Shown piece after piece: positions 23,040 to 33,404 of a DNA stretch of 64,000 bases. A program made the translations under genes and the position numbers. The notes under the pieces were generated by a model. That model searched no databases, was not told the origin of the DNA, and worked only from the letters and a program-made list of their open reading frames with translations. The stretch spans positions 1-64,000 of the forward strand of contig LUCW03000351.1 of assembly GCA_001586965.3 (NCBI GenBank), written 5' to 3'. The DNA is from Sphaeroforma sirkka (taxonomy: Eukaryota; Opisthokonta; Ichthyosporea; Ichthyophonida). How positions within the stretch are numbered: the stretch's first letter is position 1; every line of letters starts with the position of its first letter.

Positions 23040-25354
23040 GATCGGCTACCGACTCCCACGTCTCATAGGTGTGGTTTGGTGTTGACGTCATGTGCTCGAA
23101 GTCTTCGTAAAGGATCGTGTTGATATGAATCCCTGTAGCTTCCGATGGTGGAGCCAAGTCTTCGTCCTGTGTAATCGCATTCACCTGTACTTGAGGCGTC
23201 GGACGTATTGTGACTACGTCTCTAGTCTGGGATGTATTCTGCCCCTGTCCTGCGGTTGACGTTGTGGACGGTCTGTGTACCGATTGTACGTCCCTCAAAG
23301 GACGGTTGTTGTCGTATAGCCTTGCCCGACCCTCCGCGCACCACCGCTTGCGACGCCCTGAAATGATGACACCGTGGGATGTGCCTACCACCTGGTGGCG
23401 CCTGTGCCTGGCACCCCGCACAAGTCGTTGGTACCGTAGGTTGGGGCCGTTGAGTCCAATTCTGCGTTTGTCGTCTACTCGTCTGTAGGTTGGGGCGGCT
23501 ATTGGTGTGGTCGCGACTTCCATTGGTCGTCGGGCCCTCGCGGTTGTTGCGACCCTGGAAACGTGCTGTCGTACGTTGCTGTGCATCCTGAATGTCAGGG
23601 CTCAACAGCTGTATAAGCTCGTGTGTCTCCATCAGTTGCCATTTGGGATGCAACTGTAGAGTACGTTCATACGTACGGCCGTTGAGAGCTTCTTCTAACA
23701 GTTGTACAATGCAGTGGTTCACTAAATTCTGTTGGAAGTCGGCATCTGTCTGGCACCGTTCACGTGCCCTCCTGTGGTTCTCTATGAGCTGTGTCATTTG
23801 TTCCATAAGAGGAGTGTGCATGTTCCGACTTTGGCCCTTGGCTAACTTGCGAAACGCGGGATCGACAGTGGCTTGTGTTTCGTGCGAACAGATCTGTTCG
23901 ATCTGTAGCTGAGGTGTGCATGTCTTCAACCGTTCAGAGTTGTCGCGGATGTAGTCCAGCGTTGACTTCTCCGCCTTGAAGTAGGATAGTACCTTATGAA
24001 AACCATGTAAGGTTCCAACTCTCGTCCAGCCCTGCGATTTGTGCGTTCTTGAACGCCTCGAGGAGAGCCCCTCTTGTGTCCCGTTCCATAATATCATGTA
24101 GGTAGTATCTGTTCGACGGCCAATCAGGCCACGTACGTGGTGAAGGTACGGGACGCTTCTCTACCGGTCGGGACTCTAATGTAGCTCGAAGTGTCTCAAT
24201 CACGCCCCGAAGAGCTTCAGCTCGAGCCGTGTTATTCTCCTCGATTGCTTGGCATAGCTCGTCACTTAAATGTAGTATCCGTGCGTGTAGCGCCTGTCGC
24301 CTTTTCTCGATACTAGCCGGTGTGGGCGGAGGCACTGGTGTCTCCTTCTCTTGTCGTTTAGGTGTCTGTACATATTCACTGGGCGCTTCTTTCTCGCCCC
24401 ACTGACGTTGCTGTTGTTGGCGCAGGTTCGTACTTAATCGGTCCTGTCTATTCTTCACCGCCTCCTTACCTTGAGGATTCTGTCTGGCTAATACTTGTTC
24501 ATGTGCGAACTCTTGAAAAGTTGGGGTGTTCTCACTGGCAGACAGAGTATCATCCTCCTCGGTTGAACTGTCCTCTGACCCTGGTGATTTGTACCCGAGT
24601 CCATAAAACGGACGCTCACAGCCTTGAATTCGGAAGGTAGGGTTGTCTTCGTCCTCTGGTACTACCTGTACCCGTTCGTGTGCGTCAGAAGAACTCTCCT
24701 TAGCGGCCGGCCCTATTGTAGTTCGTCCGGCGTTTATGCGCTATAACCTCTGTTCGTATCTTTCAAAGAGAGACTGCTGTTGTGTCATCAGCTCCGTGAG
24801 TTTCTGAGCTGACGATTGTTCCCGTGCCGTTTCCTTGTTGTTGGTACGGTTCCCGTGACGCTTCCGCTTGTTAGGTGGGAGGCGTGGTGGGTCATTACTG
24901 GGAAATAAGGCCCCTGGAGTATCCCGAGACGAACGAGGGGACAGCCCTTCATGGCTACCTGTTCACCAATAAAAGTCTGACTACTGTCCGCACGCAGGTC
25001 GGGTACTTCCTTGGTCTCACCCTCGAATATGACATCCTCGTCAGATTGTGCAGGTCCATTTTTGTTTGCTGTTGGTGGCTGCTTGTCGTCCGCGGAAATA
25101 ATGTGTGGAGCCCCAAGATGTGTCTGTTGTTGCCCCTCCAGAGCCTGACCTGAGTGCGGAGCGGAGCGTTCCGTATGGGACTGACGACGTTTAGTTCCAC
25201 GTCGGTCGATATCATCTTCCTTGCGGCGCTCAGGATTCAAGAGTTGCTGTCTACGACTTTGGCGGGGGTAGGACATGGTTGGTGAGTTGTTTGTCAATGG
25301 AGAACTAGAAATGTGTGCGAATGAACTGATAGAGTACTGAATATAAATATCCAT
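23040..25354 (-). pseudogene. gag region, young chromovirus
   Basis: Minus strand: a basic, glutamine-rich head (MSYPRQSRRQQLLNPERRKE), a coiled-coil-like segment (ALHARILHLSDELCQAIEEN), a capsid-like part (PRTWPDWPSNRYYLHDIMER, DTRGALLEAFKNAQIAGLDE) and a cysteine-histidine end (CAGCQAQAPPGGRHIPRCHH). The capsid-like part matches the gag of the 36.5-38.5 kb element closely. The region is broken. Confidence 0.8.
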
Positions 25355-26525
25355 TTTCTATTAAATTTCATCCTTCAAACACATAACGTCTCGACATCGA
25401 TCTCCGAGGAACTCGTGGGTTCCCTCGTGACTGTTTTATTTCCTACACTTACATAAGTGGTGTGGATAGTCTATCTACTCTAACACTACCAGCTGTCTTA
25501 CTCTTCATCCCACAATAACATATGGTTGAGTGCCTCATTAGTCGGAGCCACTTCTTGTTCTACTCCTCGCCAGCTCTTACTCCGGCCTAATGACGGCCTA
25601 TTCGCAGGACCCTGTTGGGAACTTCCCTCATCGCTCCTCTTTTACTCTTCTTACCCGTGATGTCCTTGTCATGTGCTGTTGCGGTTGTTAGAATATGCTT
25701 CTTGATCTAAGAACGATTGCTCGTTATTGCACTCCTAAACTAAGCTGCCGTCAACCACACCTTCTGTGCATACTGTTGATCCTCTCCGTTGACCTGATTT
25801 ATCTGGAAGTTCTAGTGATTTGAGTGTGTTCGCATATCATTTTCACAATTTAACCTTGTATTTACTTGCATCGTTCGTGTTATGTGCGCCCCCCCCCTTA
25901 TATGCTCCTAATAACTCACAGGTGCTTACTTGTGTCTCTGTATGCTTCCTAATATCCCATTCTGAAAACTTTTGTAAAATAATCTAGTATGCCGCTGATT
26001 CTTTGCGTCATCGTACTAACCGAGTCGGTACTAACCATGTACATCTCCCATCTCTACTACACTACTGTGGATCCTAAAGAACTTTCTTCTAACAACTTCT
26101 TAAATACAATTTAAGCTCATTAGCTTGCAATTCGATTTGTACTTGTCTCACACTGAAAACAACCTTCCTACCTGTACTCACACATGACTACTTATCTGTG
26201 GATTCTGACTGATTGTCTGATTTCGTCATTTGATCGTCGTGAGACCTTCCTTGTTGACCCTGGCTAATGTTCTGCTTGATTGAAATGTTCGCTCTTCGGT
26301 TTCACTCGTATTAGTAGATTCTTTCTTCATCCTCGTCGTCCACATGTCGTTAATCCAACGACCGGATAATCTAAATCGTTCATTTTGATGCGACATTTTC
26401 TGTTCGCATTGTCTTTCAATTGTTATACTTATAACAAAAATATGTGCCAGCTACTGACTAATTCATATTCTGTAGCTTTCTCTGTAATTACTAATAAACT
26501 AACAACTTCTATGGTAAGTTAAAAA
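25355..26525 (-). other. Leader of the young chromovirus
   Basis: About 1.2 kb between the 5' LTR and gag on the minus strand, with no coding signal. The junction ACTACA|TTTTTA beside the LTR is shared with the second chromovirus (32679-32690), which suggests a common primer-site arrangement. Confidence 0.7.
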
Positions 26526-26773
26526 TGTAGTAAGTATACGCGAGATAACTATATCTCAACGTTCTCCCTCCTCAGGGAGGGGGACGTTGTTCATTTATTA
26601 GTAATTATAAACAGTAATCCTAAAATGACTGACTCTTAAATGAGTCATTAGTCATGTGCTGTAAAACCAGCAAAACCCTAAAACCCAGTTTATCAGATTA
26701 TTCTGATAAACTGTAAAACTTGTAATAAACCTAAAATAATCAAATAAATATAAGTACTTGTATTCTGACCACA
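26526..26773 (-). repeat. 5' LTR of the young chromovirus
   Basis: 248 bp, identical to the 3' LTR except for one base in the palindrome GAGATAACT(G/A)TATCTC by my reading. Confidence 0.95.
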
Positions 26774-26777
26774 TGGA

Positions 26778-27900
26778 TAACGCAGTCTGCCTCTTACTAT
26801 CTCCCCAACACCTGGTATATAATTGCGAGCAAAAGCAAGGCGTTTACGTCGTACCCCTGGATTTTTTTTCAAAAGAATTTGCTTACGCCGCCAGCTGGCA
26901 TGAACGACTAGCACATCCAGATCACATACCCAAGAGCCTGCTACCTATCGACTACCATGCAAACTGCGAGTCTTGTATCATGGGTAAACTTGTCAGACGT
27001 CGGACACGAAAAATCAGAATGAACGCCCCATCACAAAACCCAATGGACTTACTCTACATTGACCTTATTGGAAAATTTAAACGGAGCATCGGAGGAAATT
27101 GCTATGGCCTTACTCTCATAGACGATTGCTCCAACTTTGAGAAATTCGAACCCCTGTCCACCAAGAAAGCGCCTGTAGTATATGACACCTTACTCGGAGC
27201 ATTGGACGACTTAACAGTACTAAGTGGACGAAAAGCAAACATTTTACAATTCGACCGAGGCTCGGAATTTGTAGAAAAGGAAGTAGAGACTAACTTACGA
27301 AGACTTGGCTACGATATTCGATCAACACCAAAAGACTCACCACAATAAAATGGAAAAATTGAGCGGAGCCATCGTACTAATTTAGGAAGAGCTAGAGCGA
27401 CTCTGCACAACTCAGGATTAGGTGTTGAATTTTGGAGTGAAGCATACCAACATGTCACAGACGCTCACAACAACGTCGGGAGTAAGAGGAACCCGACAAC
27501 GCCAATCGAAAGGTTCACTGGCCGTAAACCAAATTAACCGGTTTCGAACTTTCGGAAGCAAATGTTTATGGAGGAAGACGACTAAAAGCAACAAATAGGA
27601 TAAACGTGCTAGCCGTGGAATTGATGGCTAACCCCCAGCGAACCACCTCTGATACTTTTCGAGTTTTTAGTCCAGAAACCAACAGAGTATCACGAACCAG
27701 AGATATACGCTTTTTTGAGGATGAATTTTACATATGGAAGGATGGACAGTGTACGGAGCAGACTACAGGAAGAAAAGCTGAGCCGACGAACGACGACTTA
27801 TCAACTGTATCTTCACAGCCTATGGACCCAGGCGAAATTACCCAAAAACACCTCTAGTAAACACCATCGAGAGTCGGAGGACTCTGGCATTTTATCAACA
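26778..27900 (+). pseudogene. Integrase region of the Copia element
   Basis: GAG-pre-integrase zinc head (WHERLAHPDHIP, CESCIMGK), then the integrase core (LLYIDLIGKFKRSIGGNCYG, ILQFDRGSEFV) and a linker toward RT with FRVFSPETNRVSRTRDIRFF, the typical Copia post-integrase motif. The region is broken. Confidence 0.88.
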
Positions 27901-28129
27901 TCAAATTATTCTGCTGCTTCCAAAGACCAGACTGACACCATATCCGCACACATCTCAAAGCGGAGAAAGGCCGGACACCGATCTTCGAGAGAAGTCACAA
28001 ATTTGCAAATTTCAGATAATCCAGCCTGGATGAGCAACAAGAGTAATGACAGTTGTCGCTCTGGACGAAGAAGGAACTCAACAACTGCCTTTTCAGCTAC
28101 TCAACATCAGCAACAACCTACGCCAGCGC

Positions 28130-28985
28130 AAATCCCAATTCCCAATACTTTCCGTGAAATTGACAATTTTTCCAAAAGAAAGGAGTGGATGGACGCAGCG
28201 ACCAAAGACGTCCGAGACCTAGTGAAACGAGGGACCTTTACTCTTGTAGACTCTAAACCTGCAAAAAGCGCGATTATGAACTCCAAATGGGTCTTTACTC
28301 CTAAAATGGACTCTGCTGGAAAAATCGAGCGATTTAAAGGATGACTGACCGTAGCCGGATATGATGCTGTCGAAGGAGTGGATTTCGAACGGAGTGACGC
28401 CAAGGTAGGGAGCAAAGTGACTGTCCGCATTTGTTTGGCACAAACAGCCAGAAAGAAATGGCATGTCAGACAGTTCGACTCGCCAAATGCATACTTAAAC
28501 GGGAAAATGGATCGTTACGTATATATGAGGATGCCACAGGGACTACACCTGGCCCTTGATTTACTCAGCGAAGAGGAGCAGAAATTATATCATGAGTACA
28601 GCCAAGGTAACAAAGCCGTATGGTGCAGAGTAAATTTACCACTCTATGGCCTAAAGCAATCTGGCTATTTATACTTTGTGGAGGTCTGTGAGGTCCTAGG
28701 TCAACAGGGATATCAGCCAACGCGATCAGACCCATCATTATTTTTTCGAAAAAATTCCGACGGCACCTTGGACCTGGTCATTGTATACGTGGACGATAAA
28801 ATCGCGACGGCCTCCGACAAACGAACTCTGATTATTTTGGAGGCAATTTTATTCAAAAAATGGGCAACAAAATCAATGCCAAAAGCAGAATGGTTTGTAA
28901 AAATGATAATGGGATTTCTGCCCTCAGGAGTAGTCACCATACACCAAAAAAATCTATGTCAGCACATTACTCCAAAAATATAACT
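28130..28985 (+). pseudogene. Reverse transcriptase region of the Copia element
   Basis: The Copia RT_2 order is clear: WMDAATKDVRDLVKRGTF, SKWVFTPKMDSAGKIERFKG, VRQFDSPNAYLNGKMDRYVY, MRMPQGL, LPLYGLKQSG and the catalytic VIVYVDDKI. The region is broken. Confidence 0.9.
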
Positions 28986-29760
28986 TGGAAAATGCTCAGC
29001 CGTCATCAGTACCTCTGCACAATACGGATTTGACACCATGTCATTCTGACAGGCTCGCCGGAAATATGCCCTACAGAGAACTCATCGGCGCCCTTCGGTA
29101 CTTAGCTGATGGTACACGACCAGTTATCACATTCGCCGTGAACCAATTATCCAGGAACCTTGACAAACCATTCCTACGTCACTGGAATGTTGCCAAGCGA
29201 GTCCTTCGATATCTGAAGGGCACCTCTGGATATGGACAGAGGTTTGACCCTGAGATATCCCTACAGCCGGTCGCTTTCGCTGATGCAAGCTTTGCCTCTG
29301 ACGCAACAGACCGAAAATCGTCAAGTGGTTACGTCATTTTTATGTGCGGCACACCTGTGATTTGTGGATCAAGAAAGCAGAAACTGACAGCACAGTCTAC
29401 TTGCGAAGCAGAAATCATTGCCCTAAATGATGTCACAAAGAAAATCTGTTGGTTGCGAAATTTACTGTCGGAACTTGGTATCAACATTGGACCAATTGTC
29501 ATCAATCAAGACAACCAATCGGCGATAAAAATTGCTGAAGATGATAAGGTGAACCGTAGGACGAAACACCTGGACCTAAGACACTAATTTATCCGGGATA
29601 AAATTCAAGACAACTCGGTGGTCTTACGATACACGCCCACAGACAAGATGACTGCTGATGCTCTAATGAAAGCACTCGTGGGAAAATTATTCGTTAAACA
29701 CAAGAAAACCATGGTTAAGCCTGTAGCTGGAGAGAATGCATACTCGCACAGAGTATAGAA
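28986..29760 (+). pseudogene. RNase H region and end of pol, Copia element
   Basis: Copia RNase H: YRELIGALRYLADGTRP, FADASFASDATDRKSSSGYV, QSTCEAEIIALNDVTKKICW, and TKHLDLRH at the end, followed by a basic tail. The order after RT completes the Copia pol. Confidence 0.9.
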
Positions 29761-30468
29761 ACTGAGAACCCGATAAAGCGGGGCTGGAAAGCTTAAATAT
29801 CTCTTGAAACAAATAATTTTGATAATGAACTCTCAAAGTTACAAGCTGTGTGCAATGAGCTCCCAATGATGAAAGCTAACAAGCAACGAGCAATATGAAA
29901 AATCAAAAGAGCTAAAAATTCAAATGTTGGGTTTTTCAGGCCAGACCGTTAAAACATTAACGTTCTTGTTTTTTATATATAATATTTTTTGAAAAATATA
30001 TTTGTGCCCTGCACCAATGATTGTACTACGGGTTACTGAGTTGATCTTTGTCCTGTTTGTTTTTGTCCGACTTTCTGGCCTGCGTGCAGTGGGCTGAACC
30101 TCTCCCCAATTTTGGGGCTTCTGACCGTACACAGTTTGATCCAACATTCGAACGTAACGCACAGGACAATTTTCAACTGGGCCATGGGCCAACCAGATTA
30201 ACGCCAAATGCAAAATTTACGAAGCCAGCGGGAATAGAACCACTGACCTATACATTTTTTAGCGAAGTACTTTACCACCTAACCAATACACCTGTTGATC
30301 CGGTATATACTTCACAATATTAATATTTTTCAGTCCTGATTTCCCTTCTTACAGGATATTACAGGCAAGAATCAAACAGAAATTTTTCTCAGTCTAATTT
30401 TTGGCCACATCTTCGAAGCACACCTAGAGATCAAATTTTGTTTTGAGAAGCTCCAGCTTCAGGGGAAG
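29761..30468. other. 3' untranslated part of the Copia element
   Basis: Non-coding. It holds a CCCCAATTTTGGGG palindrome near 30.10 kb, a tRNA-like module on the minus strand (30213-30300), and the purine tract AGGGGAAG ending at 30468. Confidence 0.75.
30213..30300 (-). ncRNA. tRNA-like (SINE-like) module in the Copia 3' part
   Basis: The minus strand reads TGGTTAGGTGG, about 33 bases, then GGTTCTATTCC, close to pol III A- and B-boxes at tRNA spacing. The stems are not convincing, so it is at best a degenerate tRNA-derived segment. Confidence 0.35.
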
Positions 30469-30940
30469 TATTGATCGCAGTAAACCAGGATTGTTTACCA
30501 AGCATAAAACTTCGGCCAAACAGCGGAGACTCAACAAGGTTTATCCCAGTATCAACCAAGGAGAGAATCTAAACTCAGAGAGGGACACAGAAATATTTTA
30601 GATGGAATTATCTCGGAACCGAAATGCCGGGAGTATGGAATCATCAATATAGAATATCTCTGATGGGCATAAAGGCATCCCTAACTATCGGAGAAGTAGA
30701 ATCTAAAAGCATAAGGCCAAAGATTACAAAAGAAGTCACAATCGTTGAAGACGTGGTGATGCTGCCTTTGGATTGGATCGTAGAATTAGTAAGAACCTTT
30801 TTCACCTTAAGAGGTGTTTTTTAATGGCTCAAGAATTACGAGTCCAATGCATATAAAAGCAGGGACTCGAATCAAATAAATCAGAACTATTCACTTAAAA
30901 CTTAAAACACTTTAAGATACTTTAATATCTGAGAACAATA
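30469..30940 (+). repeat. 3' LTR of the Copia element
   Basis: 472 bp, TATTGATCGCAG to GAGAACAATA, followed by the target copy CTTTT. Confidence 0.94.
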
Positions 30941-30945
30941 CTTTT

Positions 30946-31613
30946 TGTGATGAACCAGATACTAGAATAGCACGTGATATACGGTTTTGATTAGTACCTT
31001 TCGGAGCCGCGTTGTACACTTTAAATACTAGATTAGCTATGTTCATATTCGTTTTTTCGTGTACTAATTCAGGTTCGGTTGAATCGGATTGTTTGCTACT
31101 ATTGTTTACTGATCCGGCAAGCGTACTCCCCACTTCGCGTAGCAGTAGTTTAGGATTCGCCGGATAAATGATTTCTGAGAGTCTAATAACACCTGTGACT
31201 ACACTCTTAGCCATTGTACTCCAACCCGTTTGATTCTTCTCATTTATAGACTTATCTTAACTACGCACTTAATTATAAGGTAGGTTCCGTTTAGTAGCCC
31301 ACGACCACCCGAAGGCGTTCCAAACATCTGTTGCATTGGTCATATAGGAACGCTTCACCGCTTCACCTTCAACACTATCTACACTCGCCTGATGTTCTTG
31401 CTGCTGCTGTGATACTACCTTCGCTCGCTTACCGGCCGGTCGGTTAGTTGTTCGTATTGTGTGTGTATATTTAGTTGTTGTGATACTACCAACTGGGCGC
31501 CCCCATTTCAAGTTGCGGCTAGCTACTGTTTGTGTACCTTCACACGTACACTGACATCGCTTGCATGTGTTGCAATCGTCGCAAGTACGCACTTTACACT
31601 TACAGGAAACCAT
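30946..31613 (-). pseudogene. Transposase-like gene of the TTAA transposon, N-terminal block
   Basis: From an ATG at 31613 on the minus strand: a cysteine-rich head (CKCKVRTCDDCNTCKRCQC, about ten cysteines in the first 25 residues) that likely binds zinc and perhaps the transposon ends, then a basic segment and QQQQ. After two in-frame stops near 31270 the same frame continues (VVTGVIRLSEIIYPANPKLL) to the Copia insertion. The stops may mark a short intron or decay. It is followed on the genome by the block at 16720. Confidence 0.6.
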
Positions 31614-31997
31614 TCTTACTTTGGGTCATCGATTGATCCCATCGATGGCCATTCAATGGGTCAATGTATATAAAACACACTGCTAAGCGTCTCTATATGC
31701 GTCTCTATAGCACTTATATGGGATATAAACTTATATCCATGCACTTAAAAGCACCAGAAGCCGCTCTACGCACATAGAAATCGCACTTTTGACACACCCA
31801 AAAATGACACAACGTTGTATACATAGTACACCAATACTACATGAACCAGTTGTGCTACGAGCATGGCGTCTTTTCTGACGCGTTTTAATTTACTGTCTAA
31901 AACCACACATAAAAAAATATCGGGATTAAGTCCATTCCGGAATTAGCAAATTAGGATGTTCTTAAAAATCGTGTCCCCTTAGTATATGGATGGGGTG
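31614..31997 (-). mobile_element. 5' end and terminal inverted repeat of the TTAA transposon
   Basis: About 380 bp upstream of the cysteine-rich frame, ending in the inverted repeat GTATATGGATGGGGTG next to TTAA. It presumably carries the promoter; no motif is certain. Confidence 0.75.
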
Positions 31998-32001
31998 TTA
32001 A

Positions 32002-32293
32002 AAAAGAAAAAGACATTGGATTTTGGAGATTGGCGGGAAGACCAAAACCTGTAAGTAGTAGTTCAGAGATTATAAAATTTAGTTTATAATATCCTACATC
32101 TACTATCGTCTCAAATAGGTCCAAGTAAATGAGTCATACCAACTTAGGCTATTGGAGCCATCAAAGTGAATTTAGAACACTTCAAATATCGGAAAAAGAA
32201 CTTGTATTAAATTATTTTAAATACAAATAGAAACCAATATGTTATCTCATTTGATCTTGATATTTTAGACTGACCGGAGGCCGTATTTCTACA
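32002..32293 (-). repeat. Second part of the split solo LTR
   Basis: Resumes AAAAGAAAAAGAC exactly where the first part stopped and runs to GTATTTCTACA, followed by the CGCT target copy at 32294-32297. Confidence 0.88.
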
Positions 32294-32504
32294 CGCTCGT
32301 GTTTAGCGACGTTTGGCGTCGTGTGTTCGTTTTTGGGTTTCTTTTCTATTTCTGTTTTATGAATGTTGCAACTATAATATTATGAGGCTAGTGTAAACCT
32401 TTGTTTAGTACGATTTCGTGTTGTCTTTTCGTATTGCGTAATGCAGTAAAATACTTATGCCATTTCTACGTTCTATTTTTGTCGACTATGTGTCTTGTTT
32501 ATCT

Positions 32505-32684
32505 TGTGGTAAAAGTCCCCTTAAACCACTATCAGTGTGGAGTTAGAATTAGTTTACAATTAATTCACACGAGGTGAATTATTTGTAGACCACGTAGACA
32601 ATCAAATATAAGAATAAATACACCGCACTGAGCCTCAGGGAGACTCAGTAGGTTTTAGTATCGTATTTTGATGTGTTTACTACA
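32505..32684 (+). repeat. 5' LTR of the second chromovirus
   Basis: 180 bp, sharing CCACTATCAGTGTGGAGTTA and GCCTCAGGGAGACTCAG (a hairpin) with the copy at 42707-42874. Confidence 0.85.
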
Positions 32685-32770
32685 TTTTTACGACTAGTTA
32701 CTTTAGGTGTATTATTCGATTTTATCTCGAGGATAATAGTGGACGGAGAAGTTCATTTTATTGACGAATT

Positions 32771-32926
32771 ACAGGAGTTGATCTCCCTCAGAACCGGGTA
32801 GCTGAAAGGAGCTTGTAAAGTACGACAGGAGCAAAGTCTTCCGAGCACAGGGGAGTTGATCTCCCTCAGAACCGGATAGCCGAAAGGAGCTTGCAAACTA
32901 CGACAGGAGCAAAGTCTTCCGAGCAC
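32771..32926. repeat. 78-bp tandem duplication in the leader
   Basis: Two copies of GGAGTTGATCTCCCTCAGAA ... AGTCTTCCGAGCACAG with few differences. Confidence 0.92.
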
Positions 32927-32955
32927 AGATAAGTGAAAAGAAATCCCCACCATCC

Positions 32956-33131
32956 GTTTTGCTCGGTTTGATACGTTTGCGTGATTTTCATATATATATA
33001 TATATACATTATGCAGATTTTTATTATTATAAATCTAGAGCAAATTGGAGTGATTAGTAATATATGCAGAAATTAACAGGTGCCCATTTTATTTAGCTGA
33101 TGAGCATTTTATTTCTTTTTTTTTTTTTCTA

Positions 33132-33223
<92 letters not shown>

Positions 33224-33404
33224 TCCGACGATCCGGTCGAATGCTACTAATTTTATTTTAAAAAAATATATAATTATATATATATCCGTTTTGCTCGGTT
33301 TGATACGCTTGCGTGATTTTATATATATATATATATATATTTTATGCATATTTTTTAAAATTATTTTAAATCTAGAGCAAATTGGAGTGATTAGTAATAT
33401 ATGC
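32956..33404. repeat. About 330-bp spaced duplication with (AT)n tracts
   Basis: The string CCGTTTTGCTCGGTTTGATA ... CTAGAGCAAATTGGAGTGAT occurs at 32956-33066 and again at 33287-33404, each with an (AT)n tract inside. A long (AT)n at about 33134-33220 lies between them. Confidence 0.88.

Larger units (their letters stand above)
18955..26773 (-). mobile_element. Young Gypsy chromovirus, minus strand, inside the Copia protease-integrase junction
   Basis: LTRs of 248 bp at 18955-19202 and 26526-26773 differ at one position by my reading, so the insertion is very recent. The target copy TGGA lies at 18951-18954 and 26774-26777. The purine tract (GGGGGGG on the minus strand, 19203-19209) sits beside the 3' LTR. 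Order on the minus strand: 5' LTR 26526-26773, long leader, gag (about 25354-23040), protease, RT-RNase H, methyltransferase-like domain, integrase, chromodomain (ends 19866), tandem repeats, 3' LTR. The coding region is broken, with a small number of breaks. It is closely related to the element at 32.5-42.9 kb. Confidence 0.95.
16721..30940 (+). mobile_element. Copia (Ty1) LTR retrotransposon hosting a nested chromovirus
   Basis: Direct LTRs 16721-17225 and 30469-30940 with inverted ends TATT...AATA. A perfect 5-bp target duplication CTTTT flanks it (16716-16720 and 30941-30945). The purine tract AGGGGAAG lies directly before the 3' LTR, and a primer-site-like ACTTATCAGG follows the 5' LTR. 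The internal order gag, protease, integrase, RT, RNase H defines Copia. It sits in the TTAA transposon's gene and is itself interrupted by the chromovirus at 18955-26773 (target copy TGGA). The LTRs differ by about 2 percent plus one swapped segment, so it is older than its guest. The coding part is broken in a handful of places. Confidence 0.95.
4590..32001 (-). mobile_element. DNA transposon with TTAA target duplication, hosting nested insertions
   Basis: TTAA stands at both edges (4590-4593 and 31998-32001), where uninterrupted copies of the LTR have a single TTAA. The ends are perfect inverted repeats of about 23 bp (CACCCCATCCATATAC..., then AAGGGG) that continue imperfectly inwards. After subtracting the Gypsy (5309-14734) and Copia (16721-30940) insertions with one target copy, about 3.75 kb remains. 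It carries one minus-strand transposase-like gene in three blocks: 31613-30946, 16720-14735 and 5308 to about 5224. TTAA duplication is typical of the piggyBac and Kolobok superfamilies. I cannot assign the protein to either by eye, so the superfamily is left open. Stops and frame changes inside the gene show that this copy is dead. Confidence 0.82.

Noticed and set aside
23210-23912. Plus-strand frames opposite the chromovirus gag
   Set aside because: Shadows of the minus-strand gag; no independent motif.
4590-32001. One giant 27-kb transposon carrying all the enclosed genes as cargo
   Set aside because: The enclosed Copia element and its chromovirus guest have their own ends and target duplications, and the Gypsy A copy has its own LTR pair, so they are later insertions; the core is only about 3.75 kb.
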